A stretch of 64,000 nucleotides of DNA from Flavobacterium saccharophilum (GCF_900142735.1 NZ_FRBY01000001.1:806001-870000); one strand, 5' to 3'; positions 41,750-50,829 are shown, counted from the first letter of the stretch. The notes: generated by a model not told the origin, from the sequence alone. Made by a program: numbers and translations.

Positions 41750-44437
41750 TTACAATTTATAATTTATAGAAAATAAAATTACGCGTGGTAAAATGTAGGT
41801 TGCTTGTTGACTAATTATATAATCTGAGAATGTGTAACTATTTTTATTTTTAACATTGAAAAGATTATTTATAGAAACTTCAAAAGTAATAGGGCTGTTT
41901 TTCTTTTGATAACGAAGAGAAGTATTTGCGATATCCGAGTAATTTTTTTGATCATCATTATTCGTGTTTTGTAAATACTCATAATCAAATTTGAAAATCC
42001 AGGATTTGAAGAGGGCAATTTCTAGATCAGAATTGATCATGTCATTTTGATATTTAGATGTAGTTATTCCTTCAAAACTGCTAAAACCTTTAGTGTATCC
42101 AATACTTAAATCAGGCCATTTTTTATTGGCAGTTTTAAGCAAAATTCCAATTTCTTGTGTATTTCGACTGTTCACCGATGTAACTGTATTTAATTTTTGC
42201 GTATAATTAAACCAGGTTAAATTGGTGTTCAATTTTAAATTGAATTTGTAAATCTTTTTGCTAACAGCTCCGTTTATACGCCAATTTGTTTCTGGATTAT
42301 CTGTAAGAATCGGGCTGTAAAGCTGATTAATTCCGTTTAGTAGAACTTCATTTCGTATTGTTTTTATCTTTTTATTAAAGTTAATCATAGCGTTTATCAT
42401 AATACCGCGATACATATTAACTTTTGAATATCGTAAATAAGCCAAGTGATATCGCTCATTTTCTAACAATGCATTTCCTTTAAAAATCGAATTGTAACTT
42501 TTTAATGTATATCCGTTTGCGTATTGATTAACATCTGGAAATTTGTTGGATAATAAATATTCAAACTTGATATTTTCAGACTGATTGAATTCATAATCAC
42601 TGGTCCATTGAGGCTGAAGAAGAGTTTTGTTTAAGGTGTTCGTTAAATCCTGGCGGGTCACTAAATGATATCGATGAATATAAAGACCGGGTTTGTTAGT
42701 CCACCCTCCTATTTTAAATTTATATTCTAAACCAACATAAGAATCATTTAAATTGTATTTGATATTATTGCTAAAACCCGCATTTTCTAAATTATTTATA
42801 GTTCCATCGGTAAGCAATTGGTTTTCATTACTAGTTAAATGGGAGGTTTCGTAATTGTTTCCCAAATTTATATACAAGTGATTAAAGTTGTTGAGAATCC
42901 AGTAATGTTTAAAAAGTGCATCGACAGAATTATTATTAATTCTTTTTACCTGATTAATGATATAGAGATTGTCTTCTTCAAACGGAATTAAATTTTCTAA
43001 AAAAGGGGCATTGCTTAATAAATGATTTGTAGGAGAATTTACCTCATAAGCCTGATTTATTACAAAAGTCGAGCTATGATTTTGATTGTATTCTTTGTGC
43101 CATTCTATATAATTTTTAAACGAGAAATTATCTGCTTTGTTAATGGTTTCGAATAGGCTACTGTTTGTGTCTGTTACTGAATTTATAGTGTTGTTTATAT
43201 CATTATTGCTGGATTGATATTGCGAATTGTAATACCATTTTTCTTTATCAGTCGGGCTGTAATCTAATTTTATATTACCAATTCCTAAAAGACCATTATT
43301 TTGATTTACTTCAGATTGGTTTTCAAAAGTAAGTAAAGCATTTTGTAAATATTCATTTCTGCTTTCAGTATGGGATCTGGTTATTATTTTAGAAAAAATA
43401 GCATAACCGGATAGAGAGAGTTTTGGTGAGACATCATGACTGAAATTAATGGCGCTAAATTGTGATTTGCTTAATACAACATCCGTGTTATCATCTGTAA
43501 GAGTGTATAAATTGGTAAGTGATTTTCTCCCGGATAAAAAACTGCTTGCTCCGCCTTCAAATTGCATTAAGTCCTCAAATGTAAAAGTACTTTTACCAAT
43601 ATTATTGCTGTCGCCAATATAACTAATATTCGTTTTTGGGCTATAGTAGAAGATTCCGGCATGGGCAAGGTAAAAACCATTGTCGTTTGCTACTTCAATT
43701 CCAGCCTGAACATCACCAAAAATGAATTTTTTCTTATCCTCTTTTAATTTTACGTTCATCACTAAGTCATCACTGTCAGAAACCTTTTTCATAAAGCCAA
43801 CATCATTAAAATGATCAATGACTTCTATTTTATCCAAAGCATCCGCTGGAATATTTTCAACTGCGAGTTTTGTTCCTCCTCCGAAAAAAGATTTTCCTTC
43901 GACCAGCATTTTAGTCACTTTTTTGCCCTGTACAGTAACATTGCCATTTTTTTCTACTTCTACACCAGGAAGTTTTTCCAAAATTTCTTTCATTTTCCGT
44001 TCATTACCATTTGCAAAACTTTTGACGTTAAATGTCATAGTGTCTTTTTTAATAATAACGGCTTTAAATTCTTGCTTGATAACTATTTCTTTGAGTTTTT
44101 CACCTGTTGATTTGAGTTTAAAATCATGAGATGTGATGGTAGAATTGGGTTCTATAACTAAAACTTGATCTACAAAACCAATATAAGAAACAACAATTTC
44201 ATATTTAGCGGAGCTGTCTAATTCTAATCTAAATCTTCCTTTGTTGTCCGTAATCGAAAACTTAAGTTGCTGATTAGTTTGGGAGGGTTTGGCTATAATA
44301 TTGGCGTTTTCAAGAGGAGTATTTATTGTATCAGAAACGATACCCGAAATAGTTTTGGTCTGTGAGTATGAAAAAAAAGAAGCAAATAACATTACTATTA
44401 GCAATGTTATTTGCTGTAAGCCTATTTTAAAAACCAT
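41750..44437 (-). CDS. Outer-membrane beta-barrel protein with CarboxypepD_reg and plug-like domain
   Basis: An 895-residue TonB-receptor-like outer-membrane protein. The signal peptide ends near residue 25 (FASFFSYSQ). A carboxypeptidase-regulatory domain is at about 28-115 (TISGIVSDTINTPLENANII ... VSYIGFVDQ). A plug-like domain follows at about 130-235 (KEILEKLPGVEVEKNGNVTV, DKIEVIDHFND), then a large beta-barrel ending ILFSINYKL with the aromatic/hydrophobic last strand. It lies just 2 bases downstream of a GLPGLI gene, with another GLPGLI and a small peptide gene further upstream, so it forms one operon with them. It probably transports or binds a peptide or ligand, which is not identifiable. 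Confidence 0.88.
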   Translation of the reverse strand: MVFKIGLQQITLLIVMLFASFFSYSQTKTISGIVSDTINTPLENANIIAKPSQTNQQLKFSITDNKGRFRLELDSSAKYEIVVSYIGFVDQVLVIEPNSTITSHDFKLKSTGEKLKEIVIKQEFKAVIIKKDTMTFNVKSFANGNERKMKEILEKLPGVEVEKNGNVTVQGKKVTKMLVEGKSFFGGGTKLAVENIPADALDKIEVIDHFNDVGFMKKVSDSDDLVMNVKLKEDKKKFIFGDVQAGIEVANDNGFYLAHAGIFYYSPKTNISYIGDSNNIGKSTFTFEDLMQFEGGASSFLSGRKSLTNLYTLTDDNTDVVLSKSQFSAINFSHDVSPKLSLSGYAIFSKIITRSHTESRNEYLQNALLTFENQSEVNQNNGLLGIGNIKLDYSPTDKEKWYYNSQYQSSNNDINNTINSVTDTNSSLFETINKADNFSFKNYIEWHKEYNQNHSSTFVINQAYEVNSPTNHLLSNAPFLENLIPFEEDNLYIINQVKRINNNSVDALFKHYWILNNFNHLYINLGNNYETSHLTSNENQLLTDGTINNLENAGFSNNIKYNLNDSYVGLEYKFKIGGWTNKPGLYIHRYHLVTRQDLTNTLNKTLLQPQWTSDYEFNQSENIKFEYLLSNKFPDVNQYANGYTLKSYNSIFKGNALLENERYHLAYLRYSKVNMYRGIMINAMINFNKKIKTIRNEVLLNGINQLYSPILTDNPETNWRINGAVSKKIYKFNLKLNTNLTWFNYTQKLNTVTSVNSRNTQEIGILLKTANKKWPDLSIGYTKGFSSFEGITTSKYQNDMINSDLEIALFKSWIFKFDYEYLQNTNNDDQKNYSDIANTSLRYQKKNSPITFEVSINNLFNVKNKNSYTFSDYIISQQATYILPRVILFSINYKL

Positions 44438-44439
44438 TT

Positions 44440-45201
44440 TTATTTAGATTCTAATTCTTGTATTCCCTGTAATTGTTCTTTTGAATAAGTTCCCCTTATC
44501 ATTTGTAAATAGGTTTCTGCGGTAATTGCTTTTGGAGATGTTAATTTGTCTATTTCTGGAGTTTTGTCGAGAGATAAATTGATTTTTTTTACAAAGAAAG
44601 CAGCCTTGTCAGTTTGTAATTCAAGAATTAAACCGGGTAAACCTCCGTAACCTAGAGGTCCAAAAGAGAAAGGAATTTGTGGTGAAAACCAAGCTGTAAA
44701 AAATATATTTTCTTTTTTCTTGCCATCTTCATCTGTCAAAAAAGGGGTAGTTGCTTTAAAGCAAGTATAGCCTTCTATTTTTTTGGATTCATTTAATATG
44801 GTCCAGACTTGTTCAGTTTCATTTTGTATAATGACTTTCCCTGTTCGTTGAGTGTCTCTATATTCTCGATTTTCATTAGTAGTTTTATTTTGGTAATATT
44901 TTAATTTTCCTCGCCCTACCGTAGCCGCTAATGAAAAACCAATGCCATCATTATCAATTAAAATAGTATTTGCAAAAAAATAGGCTTCTTCACTTGTGAA
45001 ATTTAAGGTATATTCTACTTTATCTGCTTCTGTATTAAGTTTTGTAACCCAGTCGGTAACATCTTTATAAACAGGTGAATTTTTTGACAAATTGATCTCT
45101 TTGTTAGTGATTTTTCCGTATTGTATTGTGCCGTATTTTATTTGTCCGATACCATTTGAGGTAATAAATAGTAAAATTATTAAGATGTACTTTTTCATCA
45201 A
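44440..45201 (-). CDS. GLPGLI family protein
   Basis: A 253-residue exported protein carrying the eponymous motif GGLPGLILEL. The signal peptide is at residues 1-19 (MMKKYILIILLFITSNGIG). KYGTIQYGKITNKE begins the mature part, and FTAWFSPQIPFSFGPLGYGG precedes the motif. The family is periplasmic or outer-membrane associated, Bacteroidota-specific, and of unknown function. It is the second GLPGLI gene of the peptide-GLPGLI-GLPGLI-barrel operon; about half of its residues look shared with the upstream copy. Either of the two first Met codons may start. Confidence 0.87.
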   Translation of the reverse strand: MMKKYILIILLFITSNGIGQIKYGTIQYGKITNKEINLSKNSPVYKDVTDWVTKLNTEADKVEYTLNFTSEEAYFFANTILIDNDGIGFSLAATVGRGKLKYYQNKTTNENREYRDTQRTGKVIIQNETEQVWTILNESKKIEGYTCFKATTPFLTDEDGKKKENIFFTAWFSPQIPFSFGPLGYGGLPGLILELQTDKAAFFVKKINLSLDKTPEIDKLTSPKAITAETYLQMIRGTYSKEQLQGIQELESK

Positions 45202-45209
45202 GTAATAAT

Positions 45210-45947
45210 TTATTTGATTTTGGAATTGGATGTCTTAATTTCTGTTTTTCTTTCTTCAGAAATACTACTATAAAGCATTTCATTATATTTTTCAAAAGAA
45301 ACTGCTTTTGGAGAAAGAAGTTTGTCAATTTTTATTGATGGTTCTGTCGACAGATTGATTGTTTTAACATAAAATACACTTTTATCTGTCTGCAATTCCA
45401 TTATTAAACCAGGAAGTCCGCCAAAACCAATTGGACCATATGAAACTGGTATTTCTGGAGTATACCATGCGGTAAAAATGATGCTCTCTTTTTTTTCGCC
45501 ATCTTGATAATAAGGTGTTGTCGCTTTATAGCAGGTATACCCGTCAATTATTTTGCTCTCATTAAACATAGTCCAATCGTATTTTTGTTTTAAATTAAAA
45601 ATGACTGTACCTGTTCTTTTATTATCTGCATAATTACGAAATTCTTTAGTTTCGTCATTTTGGTAATATTTTAAAATACCTCTTCCAAGAGTTGCCGCTA
45701 AATTGAAGTCAACTGCCGGTTCTAATAACGTACTGTTTGCAAAGAAATATGCTTCTTTTTGATTAAAATTCAGAGTGTACTCAATCTTATCTGCCTCTTT
45801 TAAAAGTTTAGAGAAAAAATCGACCATTTCTTTGTTTCCTTCTACATTTTTACTTGTAACTTTTCCATATTGTACAGAGCCGTTTTTTATTTGTCCAATG
45901 CTGAAATTTGTAATTAAAATGGTAATTAGTAAAATATATTTTTTCAT
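45210..45947 (-). CDS. GLPGLI family protein
   Basis: A 245-residue member with motif FGGLPGLIMEL and signal peptide MKKYILLITILITNFSIG. The mature start IKNGSVQYGKVTSKN parallels that of the neighbouring copy, as does the FTAWYTPEIPVSYGPIGFGG block, so the two arose by tandem duplication. It lies 51 bases downstream of the 78-residue secreted peptide gene and 8 bases upstream of the second copy. Confidence 0.87.
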   Translation of the reverse strand: MKKYILLITILITNFSIGQIKNGSVQYGKVTSKNVEGNKEMVDFFSKLLKEADKIEYTLNFNQKEAYFFANSTLLEPAVDFNLAATLGRGILKYYQNDETKEFRNYADNKRTGTVIFNLKQKYDWTMFNESKIIDGYTCYKATTPYYQDGEKKESIIFTAWYTPEIPVSYGPIGFGGLPGLIMELQTDKSVFYVKTINLSTEPSIKIDKLLSPKAVSFEKYNEMLYSSISEERKTEIKTSNSKIK

Positions 45948-45998
45948 ATATAAAGTAAAAACTTCCAGAACTATGTCTGGAAGTTGATTATTGTAAAA

Positions 45999-46235
45999 TT
46001 AACAGTTGTGGGCACTTGCCCATGCATCACCTGCAGCCCAGCCTGCAGCTCCACCACCTGCATTTTCGTAGGCTTGAATCCAACCTGCATCACAAGGTGT
46101 TCTTTGGTTGTCATCTTCAATGCGCACTGTCTCTTTAAATTCCTTAGTTTCTGCTTTTTTTTCTTCAACATTCTTTGCAGTTGAAACAACACTAAAAGCC
46201 ACAAGTGCAATTGCACTAAAAAATAATTTTTTCAT
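45999..46235 (-). CDS. Small secreted peptide with two Cys
   Basis: A 78-residue protein with a clean signal peptide (MKKLFFSAIALVAFSVVSTA) followed by a Glu/Lys-rich propeptide-like stretch. A C-terminal segment of about 26 residues follows, Gly/Ala-rich and bounded by Cys (TPCDAGWIQAYENAGGG and the end AWASAHNC). The ATG at 46235 is chosen over one 14 codons upstream because it gives the signal peptide. It is the first gene of the GLPGLI/barrel operon and divergent from an XRE regulator. Similar small peptides occur beside GLPGLI genes in Flavobacterium; the function is unknown, and a substrate of the barrel is one possibility. Confidence 0.75.
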   Translation of the reverse strand: MKKLFFSAIALVAFSVVSTAKNVEEKKAETKEFKETVRIEDDNQRTPCDAGWIQAYENAGGGAAGWAAGDAWASAHNC

Positions 46236-46362
46236 AGAAAAAGTTTTAAAATTAGGGTTAATTAAATTGTAAACCAAAGATTATAATTATTATTTTTACA
46301 TCATATTCCTACAGGAATAAAGAATATTCGTTCTTGACTATTAATAATAAAAAGCCCCTTTT

Positions 46363-46740
46363 ATGTCAATAGGATTTAAAATTAAAAAGCTCCGGGAGGA
46401 GAAAAATGTTACACAACCTACGCTGGCTTATGAGTTGAAAATTTCGCAAAGTGAGCTTTCAAAAATTGAAAATGGAAAAACCAGAAAAATTGATTTTTTA
46501 CTAATGAATGAAATTTGCAATTATTTTCAGAAAGATTTTGAATATTTTATTATGAAAGTAGAAAGTGCAGATGATTGGAAATTAACTGATAATCTCGATA
46601 ATAAGGTCTTTAGTTCTGAAAAGATAATTTTTGATATAAAAAAAATTATCGATGAAAATTATCAGAATAAAAAACTGATAAGTTCCTTGCTAAAAGAGAA
46701 TCAATTATTAAAACAAAAAAAAGGGATCAACGAAAGTTGA
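46363..46740 (+). CDS. XRE family transcriptional regulator
   Basis: A 125-residue regulator with an N-terminal Cro/C1-type helix-turn-helix at residues 5-60 (KLREEKNVTQPTLAYELKIS, then SQSELSKIENGKTRKID) and a C-terminal coiled-coil-like tail rich in Lys, Asn and Gln. It is transcribed divergently from the small-peptide/GLPGLI operon across 127 bases and may control it. The last codons (KKGINES) and the stop lie inside the terminator hairpin, which is identical to that of the RRM gene. Confidence 0.88.
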   Translation: MSIGFKIKKLREEKNVTQPTLAYELKISQSELSKIENGKTRKIDFLLMNEICNYFQKDFEYFIMKVESADDWKLTDNLDNKVFSSEKIIFDIKKIIDENYQNKKLISSLLKENQLLKQKKGINES

Positions 46741-46752
46741 TCCCTTTTTTTT
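46715..46752 (+). terminator. Terminator overlapping the XRE gene stop
   Basis: Stem AAAAAAAAGGGATCAAC with GTTGATCCCTTTTTTTT and a GAAA loop; the TGA stop (46738-46740) is inside the right arm. Identical in core and loop to the hairpin at 41658. Confidence 0.9.
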
Positions 46753-46753
46753 G

Positions 46754-46805
46754 TTTAAAATTGTTTCAAGTTTCAACAATAACTTGAAACTTGAAACCTG
46801 AAACA
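46754..46805. repeat. Inverted TTTCAAG/CTTGAAA repeat
   Basis: AATTGTTTCAAGTTTCAA and AACTTGAAACTTGAAACC face each other around a short AT loop, forming an inverted structure between the convergent XRE and leuB genes. It looks like another short intergenic repeat family and may aid termination of leuB. Confidence 0.6.
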
Positions 46806-46812
46806 AATAAAA

Positions 46813-47874
46813 CTATAGATTCGCTACAAGCCAGTCTCCAACTTCGCTGGTTTTGTATGCTTTAGTTCCTTTTGCAGCTAAATCTTCAGTAACAATTCCT
46901 TGTTCTAATGATTTGTTTACAACCGCTCTAATTGCTTCTGCCTCGTCTTTTAATCCGAAGGCATCTTCGAACATCATTGCTGCAGATAAAATAGTTGCTA
47001 ACGGATTAGCAATATTTAATCCAGTTGCCTGAGGATAAGATCCGTGGATTGGTTCGTATAATGAAGTGTGTTCTCCAACAGAAGCAGAAGGCATTAATCC
47101 CATTGAGCCTGAAATTACAGAAGCTTCGTCAGTCAAAATATCTCCAAATAAATTCTCCGTAATCAATACATCGTAAGAGTTTGGCCATTGAACCAAACGC
47201 ATTGCAACAGCATCAACAAATTCATATGAAACCGTAACTTCAGGATAATCTTTTTCCATTGCCTGAACTGTTTCTCTCCATAAACGTGAAGTTTCCAAAA
47301 CGTTTGCTTTATCGACACAACACAATTTTTTGCTACGAGTCATTGCCAATTCAAAACCTTTTTTAGCCAAACGCTGAACTTCAGCTCTTGTGTAAACACA
47401 GTTGTCAAAAGCAGTTTCTCCGTTGTCTTTCCTTCCTTTTTCTCCAAAGTAGATTCCGCCAGTTAATTCTCTTAAGAAAACCAAATCAGTTCCTTCGATT
47501 CTTTCTCTTTTTAAAGGAGAATTATCAATTAAAGAAGGGAAAGTAAAAGTTGGGCGTACGTTAGCGAACAATCCTAATTTTTTACGCATCAATAACAATC
47601 CCTGCTCCGGACGAACTGGCGCACTTGGATCGTTATCGTATTTTGGGTGACCAATTGCTCCAAACAAAACAGCATCGGCAGCCATACAAACTTCGTGAGT
47701 CTCATCAGGATAAGGAACTCCAACTGCATCAATTGCACAAGCTCCAGTTAAAGCTGGTGTCCACGTTATTTCGTGATTGAATTTTTTTGCAATAGCATCA
47801 GATACTTTTACAGCTTCATTAATTACTTCTGGTCCGATTCCGTCACCGGCTAAAAGGGCTATGTTTAATTTCAT
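46813..47874 (-). CDS. leuB: 3-isopropylmalate dehydrogenase
   Basis: A 353-residue NAD-dependent decarboxylating dehydrogenase that converts 3-isopropylmalate to 2-oxoisocaproate, and (2R,3S)-3-methylmalate to 2-oxobutyrate when fed by citramalate synthase. Family marks are LLAGDGIGPEV at the start, FLRELTGGIYFGEKGR, the metal-binding NLFGDILTDEASVISGSMG and YEPIHGS. It is the last gene of the leuC-leuD-methyltransferase-cimA-leuB group, 118 bases after the citramalate-synthase-like gene. Confidence 0.95.
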   Translation of the reverse strand: MKLNIALLAGDGIGPEVINEAVKVSDAIAKKFNHEITWTPALTGACAIDAVGVPYPDETHEVCMAADAVLFGAIGHPKYDNDPSAPVRPEQGLLLMRKKLGLFANVRPTFTFPSLIDNSPLKRERIEGTDLVFLRELTGGIYFGEKGRKDNGETAFDNCVYTRAEVQRLAKKGFELAMTRSKKLCCVDKANVLETSRLWRETVQAMEKDYPEVTVSYEFVDAVAMRLVQWPNSYDVLITENLFGDILTDEASVISGSMGLMPSASVGEHTSLYEPIHGSYPQATGLNIANPLATILSAAMMFEDAFGLKDEAEAIRAVVNKSLEQGIVTEDLAAKGTKAYKTSEVGDWLVANL

Positions 47875-47884
47875 TCTATGTGTG

Positions 47885-47990
47885 TTATTTAAGGTTCAAA
47901 GGTTCAGAGGAACAAAGGTCCAGAGGTGTTGGGATGTAAACTCTATTTTTGAGCCTTTGTTCCTTTGTTCCTCTGAGCCTTTGCCCCTTA
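47885..47990. repeat. Inverted 'AGGTTCAAAGGTTCAGAGGAAC' repeat
   Basis: Bases 47890-47925 (GTTCAAAGGTTCAGAGGAAC) are mirrored by GAGCCTTTGTTCCTTTGTTCC, then CTCTGAGCC, at 47950-47982, making a long imperfect hairpin inside the gap between the citramalate-synthase-like gene and leuB. Non-coding; it may reduce or modulate leuB expression. Confidence 0.6.
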
Positions 47991-47992
47991 TA

Positions 47993-49513
47993 TTAAGCAA
48001 TTACATTCAACATCTTTTGCGTTGCAATAATCGCTGCAACAGTTTGATCTGAATCTAATCCTCTTGTTTTAAATTCTTTTTCGTTGTTTACCCAGGTGAT
48101 GATGGTTTCGCATAAAGCGTCAGAACTACTCCCTGGTGGAATTCGCACTGCATAATCAATTAATTTTGGAAGCGTTAGTTTTTTGCTTTTGTAAATTTTG
48201 CCAAGCGCATTCATAAAAGCGTCAAACTGACCATCGCCCTGAGCACTTTCTTCAATGATTTCGTCATCAATTTTGAGAAGTAAAGTTGTTGAGGGACGCA
48301 TCCCTTTTGAATGCATTAATACATACGATTCAATAGTAATTTTATCCTGATAAGTATGACTGTCCAAAACATCAGAAATAATGTATGGCAAATCTTCTTT
48401 GGTAACGGTTTCTTTTTTATCACCTAATTCGATGATTCTTTGGGTAACCAATTTCAAATCTTCCTGGTTTAATTTTAAACCCAATTCCTGAAGATTTTTT
48501 TCGATGTTGGCTTTTCCGGAAGTCTTTCCTAAAGCGTATTTTCGTTTTCTTCCAAAGCGTTCCGGAAGCAAATCATTAAAATATAAATTGTTTTTATTGT
48601 CACCGTCAGCGTGAATTCCGGCAGTTTGCGTGAAAACATTATCACCGACAATTGGCTTATTGGCAGGAATTCTATAACCTGTAAAAGTTTCTACCAGTTT
48701 ACTCACAGAGTACAAAGAGGTTTCTTTGATATTGATACTAACTTCTGGTAAATAATCATTTATAACGGCAACAGTACTCTCGAGCGGTGCATTTCCAGCG
48801 CGTTCTCCCATTCCGTTTACGGTTACGTGAAGTCCATTTATGCCGGCTTTAACAGCTTCCATAACATTGGCTACACTTAGATCGTAATCGTTATGTGCGT
48901 GAAAATCAAAATGAATTTGAGGGTATCTCGCTCTGATTTTTGAAAGGAATTCGAAAGTCAGGGACGGAATTAAAACACCTAAAGTATCGGGTAATAAAAT
49001 TCTTTTAACGGGTTGCGTTGCTAAGAAGTCCAGAAATTGAAAAACATAATCTGGAGAATTTCGCATTCCGTTGCTCCAATCTTCTAAATAAACATTGGTT
49101 TCAATATTGTTTTCTTTTGCTAAAGCAATGATTTGTGCGATTTCAGAAAAGTGTTGTTCCGGAGTTTTTTTTAATTGATGCGTTAAGTGATTCATTGAGC
49201 CTTTGGTCAATAAATTCTGCACTTTGGCACCGGCTTTTTTCATCCATTCAATTGAAACTCCGCCATCTACAAACGAAAGCACTTCGATTCTGTTTATATA
49301 TCCTCTTTCTTCAGCCCAGGTAGTGATACCTTTTACGGCTTGAAATTCTCCTTCGCTTACGCGTGCAGAAGCAATTTCGATTCTATCAATATTTAATTCC
49401 TCCAACAACAATTGTGCAATGGTTAATTTTTCTGCAGCAGAAAATGATACTCCTGAGGTTTGTTCGCCATCACGAAGTGTCGTATCCATTATTTCAATTT
49501 TTCTTTTTTCCAT
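47993..49513 (-). CDS. Citramalate synthase-like / alpha-isopropylmalate synthase family enzyme
   Basis: A 506-residue acetyl-CoA-dependent Claisen condensation enzyme of the LeuA/CimA family. The TIM barrel has EIMDTTLRDGEQTSGVSFS and the metal ligands HAHNDYDLSVAN. A C-terminal regulatory domain begins about residue 375. The residues R14, D15, L79, L102, Y142, E144 and T177 line up with the pyruvate-pocket residues I recall for Leptospira CimA at a constant offset of two, and VYLEDWSNGMRNSPDYV also resembles that enzyme. It therefore probably condenses pyruvate and acetyl-CoA to (R)-citramalate for isoleucine, sharing LeuBCD downstream. Confidence 0.85.
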   Translation of the reverse strand: MEKRKIEIMDTTLRDGEQTSGVSFSAAEKLTIAQLLLEELNIDRIEIASARVSEGEFQAVKGITTWAEERGYINRIEVLSFVDGGVSIEWMKKAGAKVQNLLTKGSMNHLTHQLKKTPEQHFSEIAQIIALAKENNIETNVYLEDWSNGMRNSPDYVFQFLDFLATQPVKRILLPDTLGVLIPSLTFEFLSKIRARYPQIHFDFHAHNDYDLSVANVMEAVKAGINGLHVTVNGMGERAGNAPLESTVAVINDYLPEVSINIKETSLYSVSKLVETFTGYRIPANKPIVGDNVFTQTAGIHADGDNKNNLYFNDLLPERFGRKRKYALGKTSGKANIEKNLQELGLKLNQEDLKLVTQRIIELGDKKETVTKEDLPYIISDVLDSHTYQDKITIESYVLMHSKGMRPSTTLLLKIDDEIIEESAQGDGQFDAFMNALGKIYKSKKLTLPKLIDYAVRIPPGSSSDALCETIITWVNNEKEFKTRGLDSDQTVAAIIATQKMLNVIA

Positions 49514-49555
49514 TATAATATTGTTTGCTTTGAAAGCATGAGTAATCTTAATATC

Positions 49556-50128
49556 TTATATTTTGGTTATTAGAATCAAACCTGTTGACCAACACATTTT
49601 TGTTAATTGAATGTCTTGTCTTTTTTCTAAATCCTGAATTAATTTTTCGACGTTTTTGTCATGATTTACTGGCCAGTTTGGTTGTGGAAGCATGTCATCA
49701 ATCAAATAAATTCCACCTGAATTCAATAAGTTTAAAGTTTCGTCTAAAACCACATATTTTCCAGGCCAGGCATCGGCAAAAATCAAATCAAATTTTGAAT
49801 CTGTATAATTTAAAATCCATTTTTCAGCATCTTCACAAACGAATGAAACATTTGATTGCTGGAAATATTTTTTTGCAATGTTTTGATATTCTGCTGAATT
49901 GTCAATTGAAATTAGGTTTGAATTTTCACTCATTCCTTCAATCATCCACGCAAGTGATAATCCGGTTCCGGTTCCTAATTCTAAAAAGTGACCATCTTTT
50001 TTTGTTGCGATTAATGTTCGAAGAAAACTTCCTGTTTGTAAATCTGACGGCATTGAAAACGCAATTTTTTCAGAATCAGTTTTGATTTCCGAATAAAATT
50101 TTGGCAATACAATGTTGTTGTCATTCAT
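49556..50128 (-). CDS. Class I SAM-dependent methyltransferase (O-methyltransferase-like)
   Basis: A 190-residue Rossmann-fold methyltransferase: SAM motif HFLELGTGTGLSLAWM, acidic strand end LISIDNSAEYQ, FVCEDAEKW, and the catalytic-strand DLIFADAWPGKY followed by GGIYLIDDMLPQ, an arrangement like the catechol/caffeoyl-CoA O-methyltransferase group. It is placed between leuD and the citramalate-synthase-like gene on the same strand, with gaps of 101 and 42 bases. No direct role in leucine synthesis is known. Substrate unknown. Confidence 0.82.
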   Translation of the reverse strand: MNDNNIVLPKFYSEIKTDSEKIAFSMPSDLQTGSFLRTLIATKKDGHFLELGTGTGLSLAWMIEGMSENSNLISIDNSAEYQNIAKKYFQQSNVSFVCEDAEKWILNYTDSKFDLIFADAWPGKYVVLDETLNLLNSGGIYLIDDMLPQPNWPVNHDKNVEKLIQDLEKRQDIQLTKMCWSTGLILITKI

Positions 50129-50229
50129 TTTTTAGAAAGAGTTTCTAATTCAAAAATTAAAATCAAAAGCAGTTACAAAGCCCAACTATAGAATTGAAAC
50201 TTACGTAACTGCATTTAAGTTGGTTGTGT

Positions 50230-50826
50230 TTAGTAAGGAAGTTTATCGGCGAAAGCCACAATATCTTCCTTAATGTTTTGTAAATAATCAATGTCGTCAA
50301 AACCATTGATCATGTTGTTCTTTTTGTATCCGTTAATTGCAAAAGATTCTGATTGACCCGTTGCCAATAAAGTAATCGTTTGGTTTGGCAAGTTGATTTC
50401 TAATTGAGTATTAGGATCAGCTTCAATTGCTTTGAAAATCGTATCAGCAAATTCTGGGCTAACCTGAACTGGCAAAACACCAATATTCAAACAGTTTCCT
50501 TTAAAGATATCAGCGAAGAAACTTGAAACTACAGCTCTAAAACCGTAATCGTAAACTGCCCATGCAGCATGCTCTCTCGAAGATCCTGAACCGAAGTTTT
50601 TTCCTCCAACTAATATTTTTCCGCTATAAGTTGAATCGTTTAAAACGAAATCAGCTTTTGGAGTATCATCTCCGTTATATCTCCAGTCTCTGAAAAGATT
50701 GTCTCCAAAACCTTCACGTTTTGTAGCTTTAAGGAAACGAGCCGGGATGATTTGATCTGTATCTACGTTCTCAATTGGTAGTGGCACAGCACTACTAGTA
50801 AGTATATTAAATTTATCGTATGCCAT
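50230..50826 (-). CDS. leuD: 3-isopropylmalate dehydratase small subunit
   Basis: A 198-residue subunit that, with LeuC, isomerises 2-isopropylmalate to 3-isopropylmalate (and citramalate to methylmalate). Family marks are [13 protein letters not shown] near residues 22-34 and [13 protein letters not shown] around residue 80. No iron-sulfur ligands are expected in this subunit. It lies 114 bases downstream of leuC. Confidence 0.95.
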   Translation of the reverse strand: MAYDKFNILTSSAVPLPIENVDTDQIIPARFLKATKREGFGDNLFRDWRYNGDDTPKADFVLNDSTYSGKILVGGKNFGSGSSREHAAWAVYDYGFRAVVSSFFADIFKGNCLNIGVLPVQVSPEFADTIFKAIEADPNTQLEINLPNQTITLLATGQSESFAINGYKKNNMINGFDDIDYLQNIKEDIVAFADKLPY

Positions 50827-50829
50827 TTT

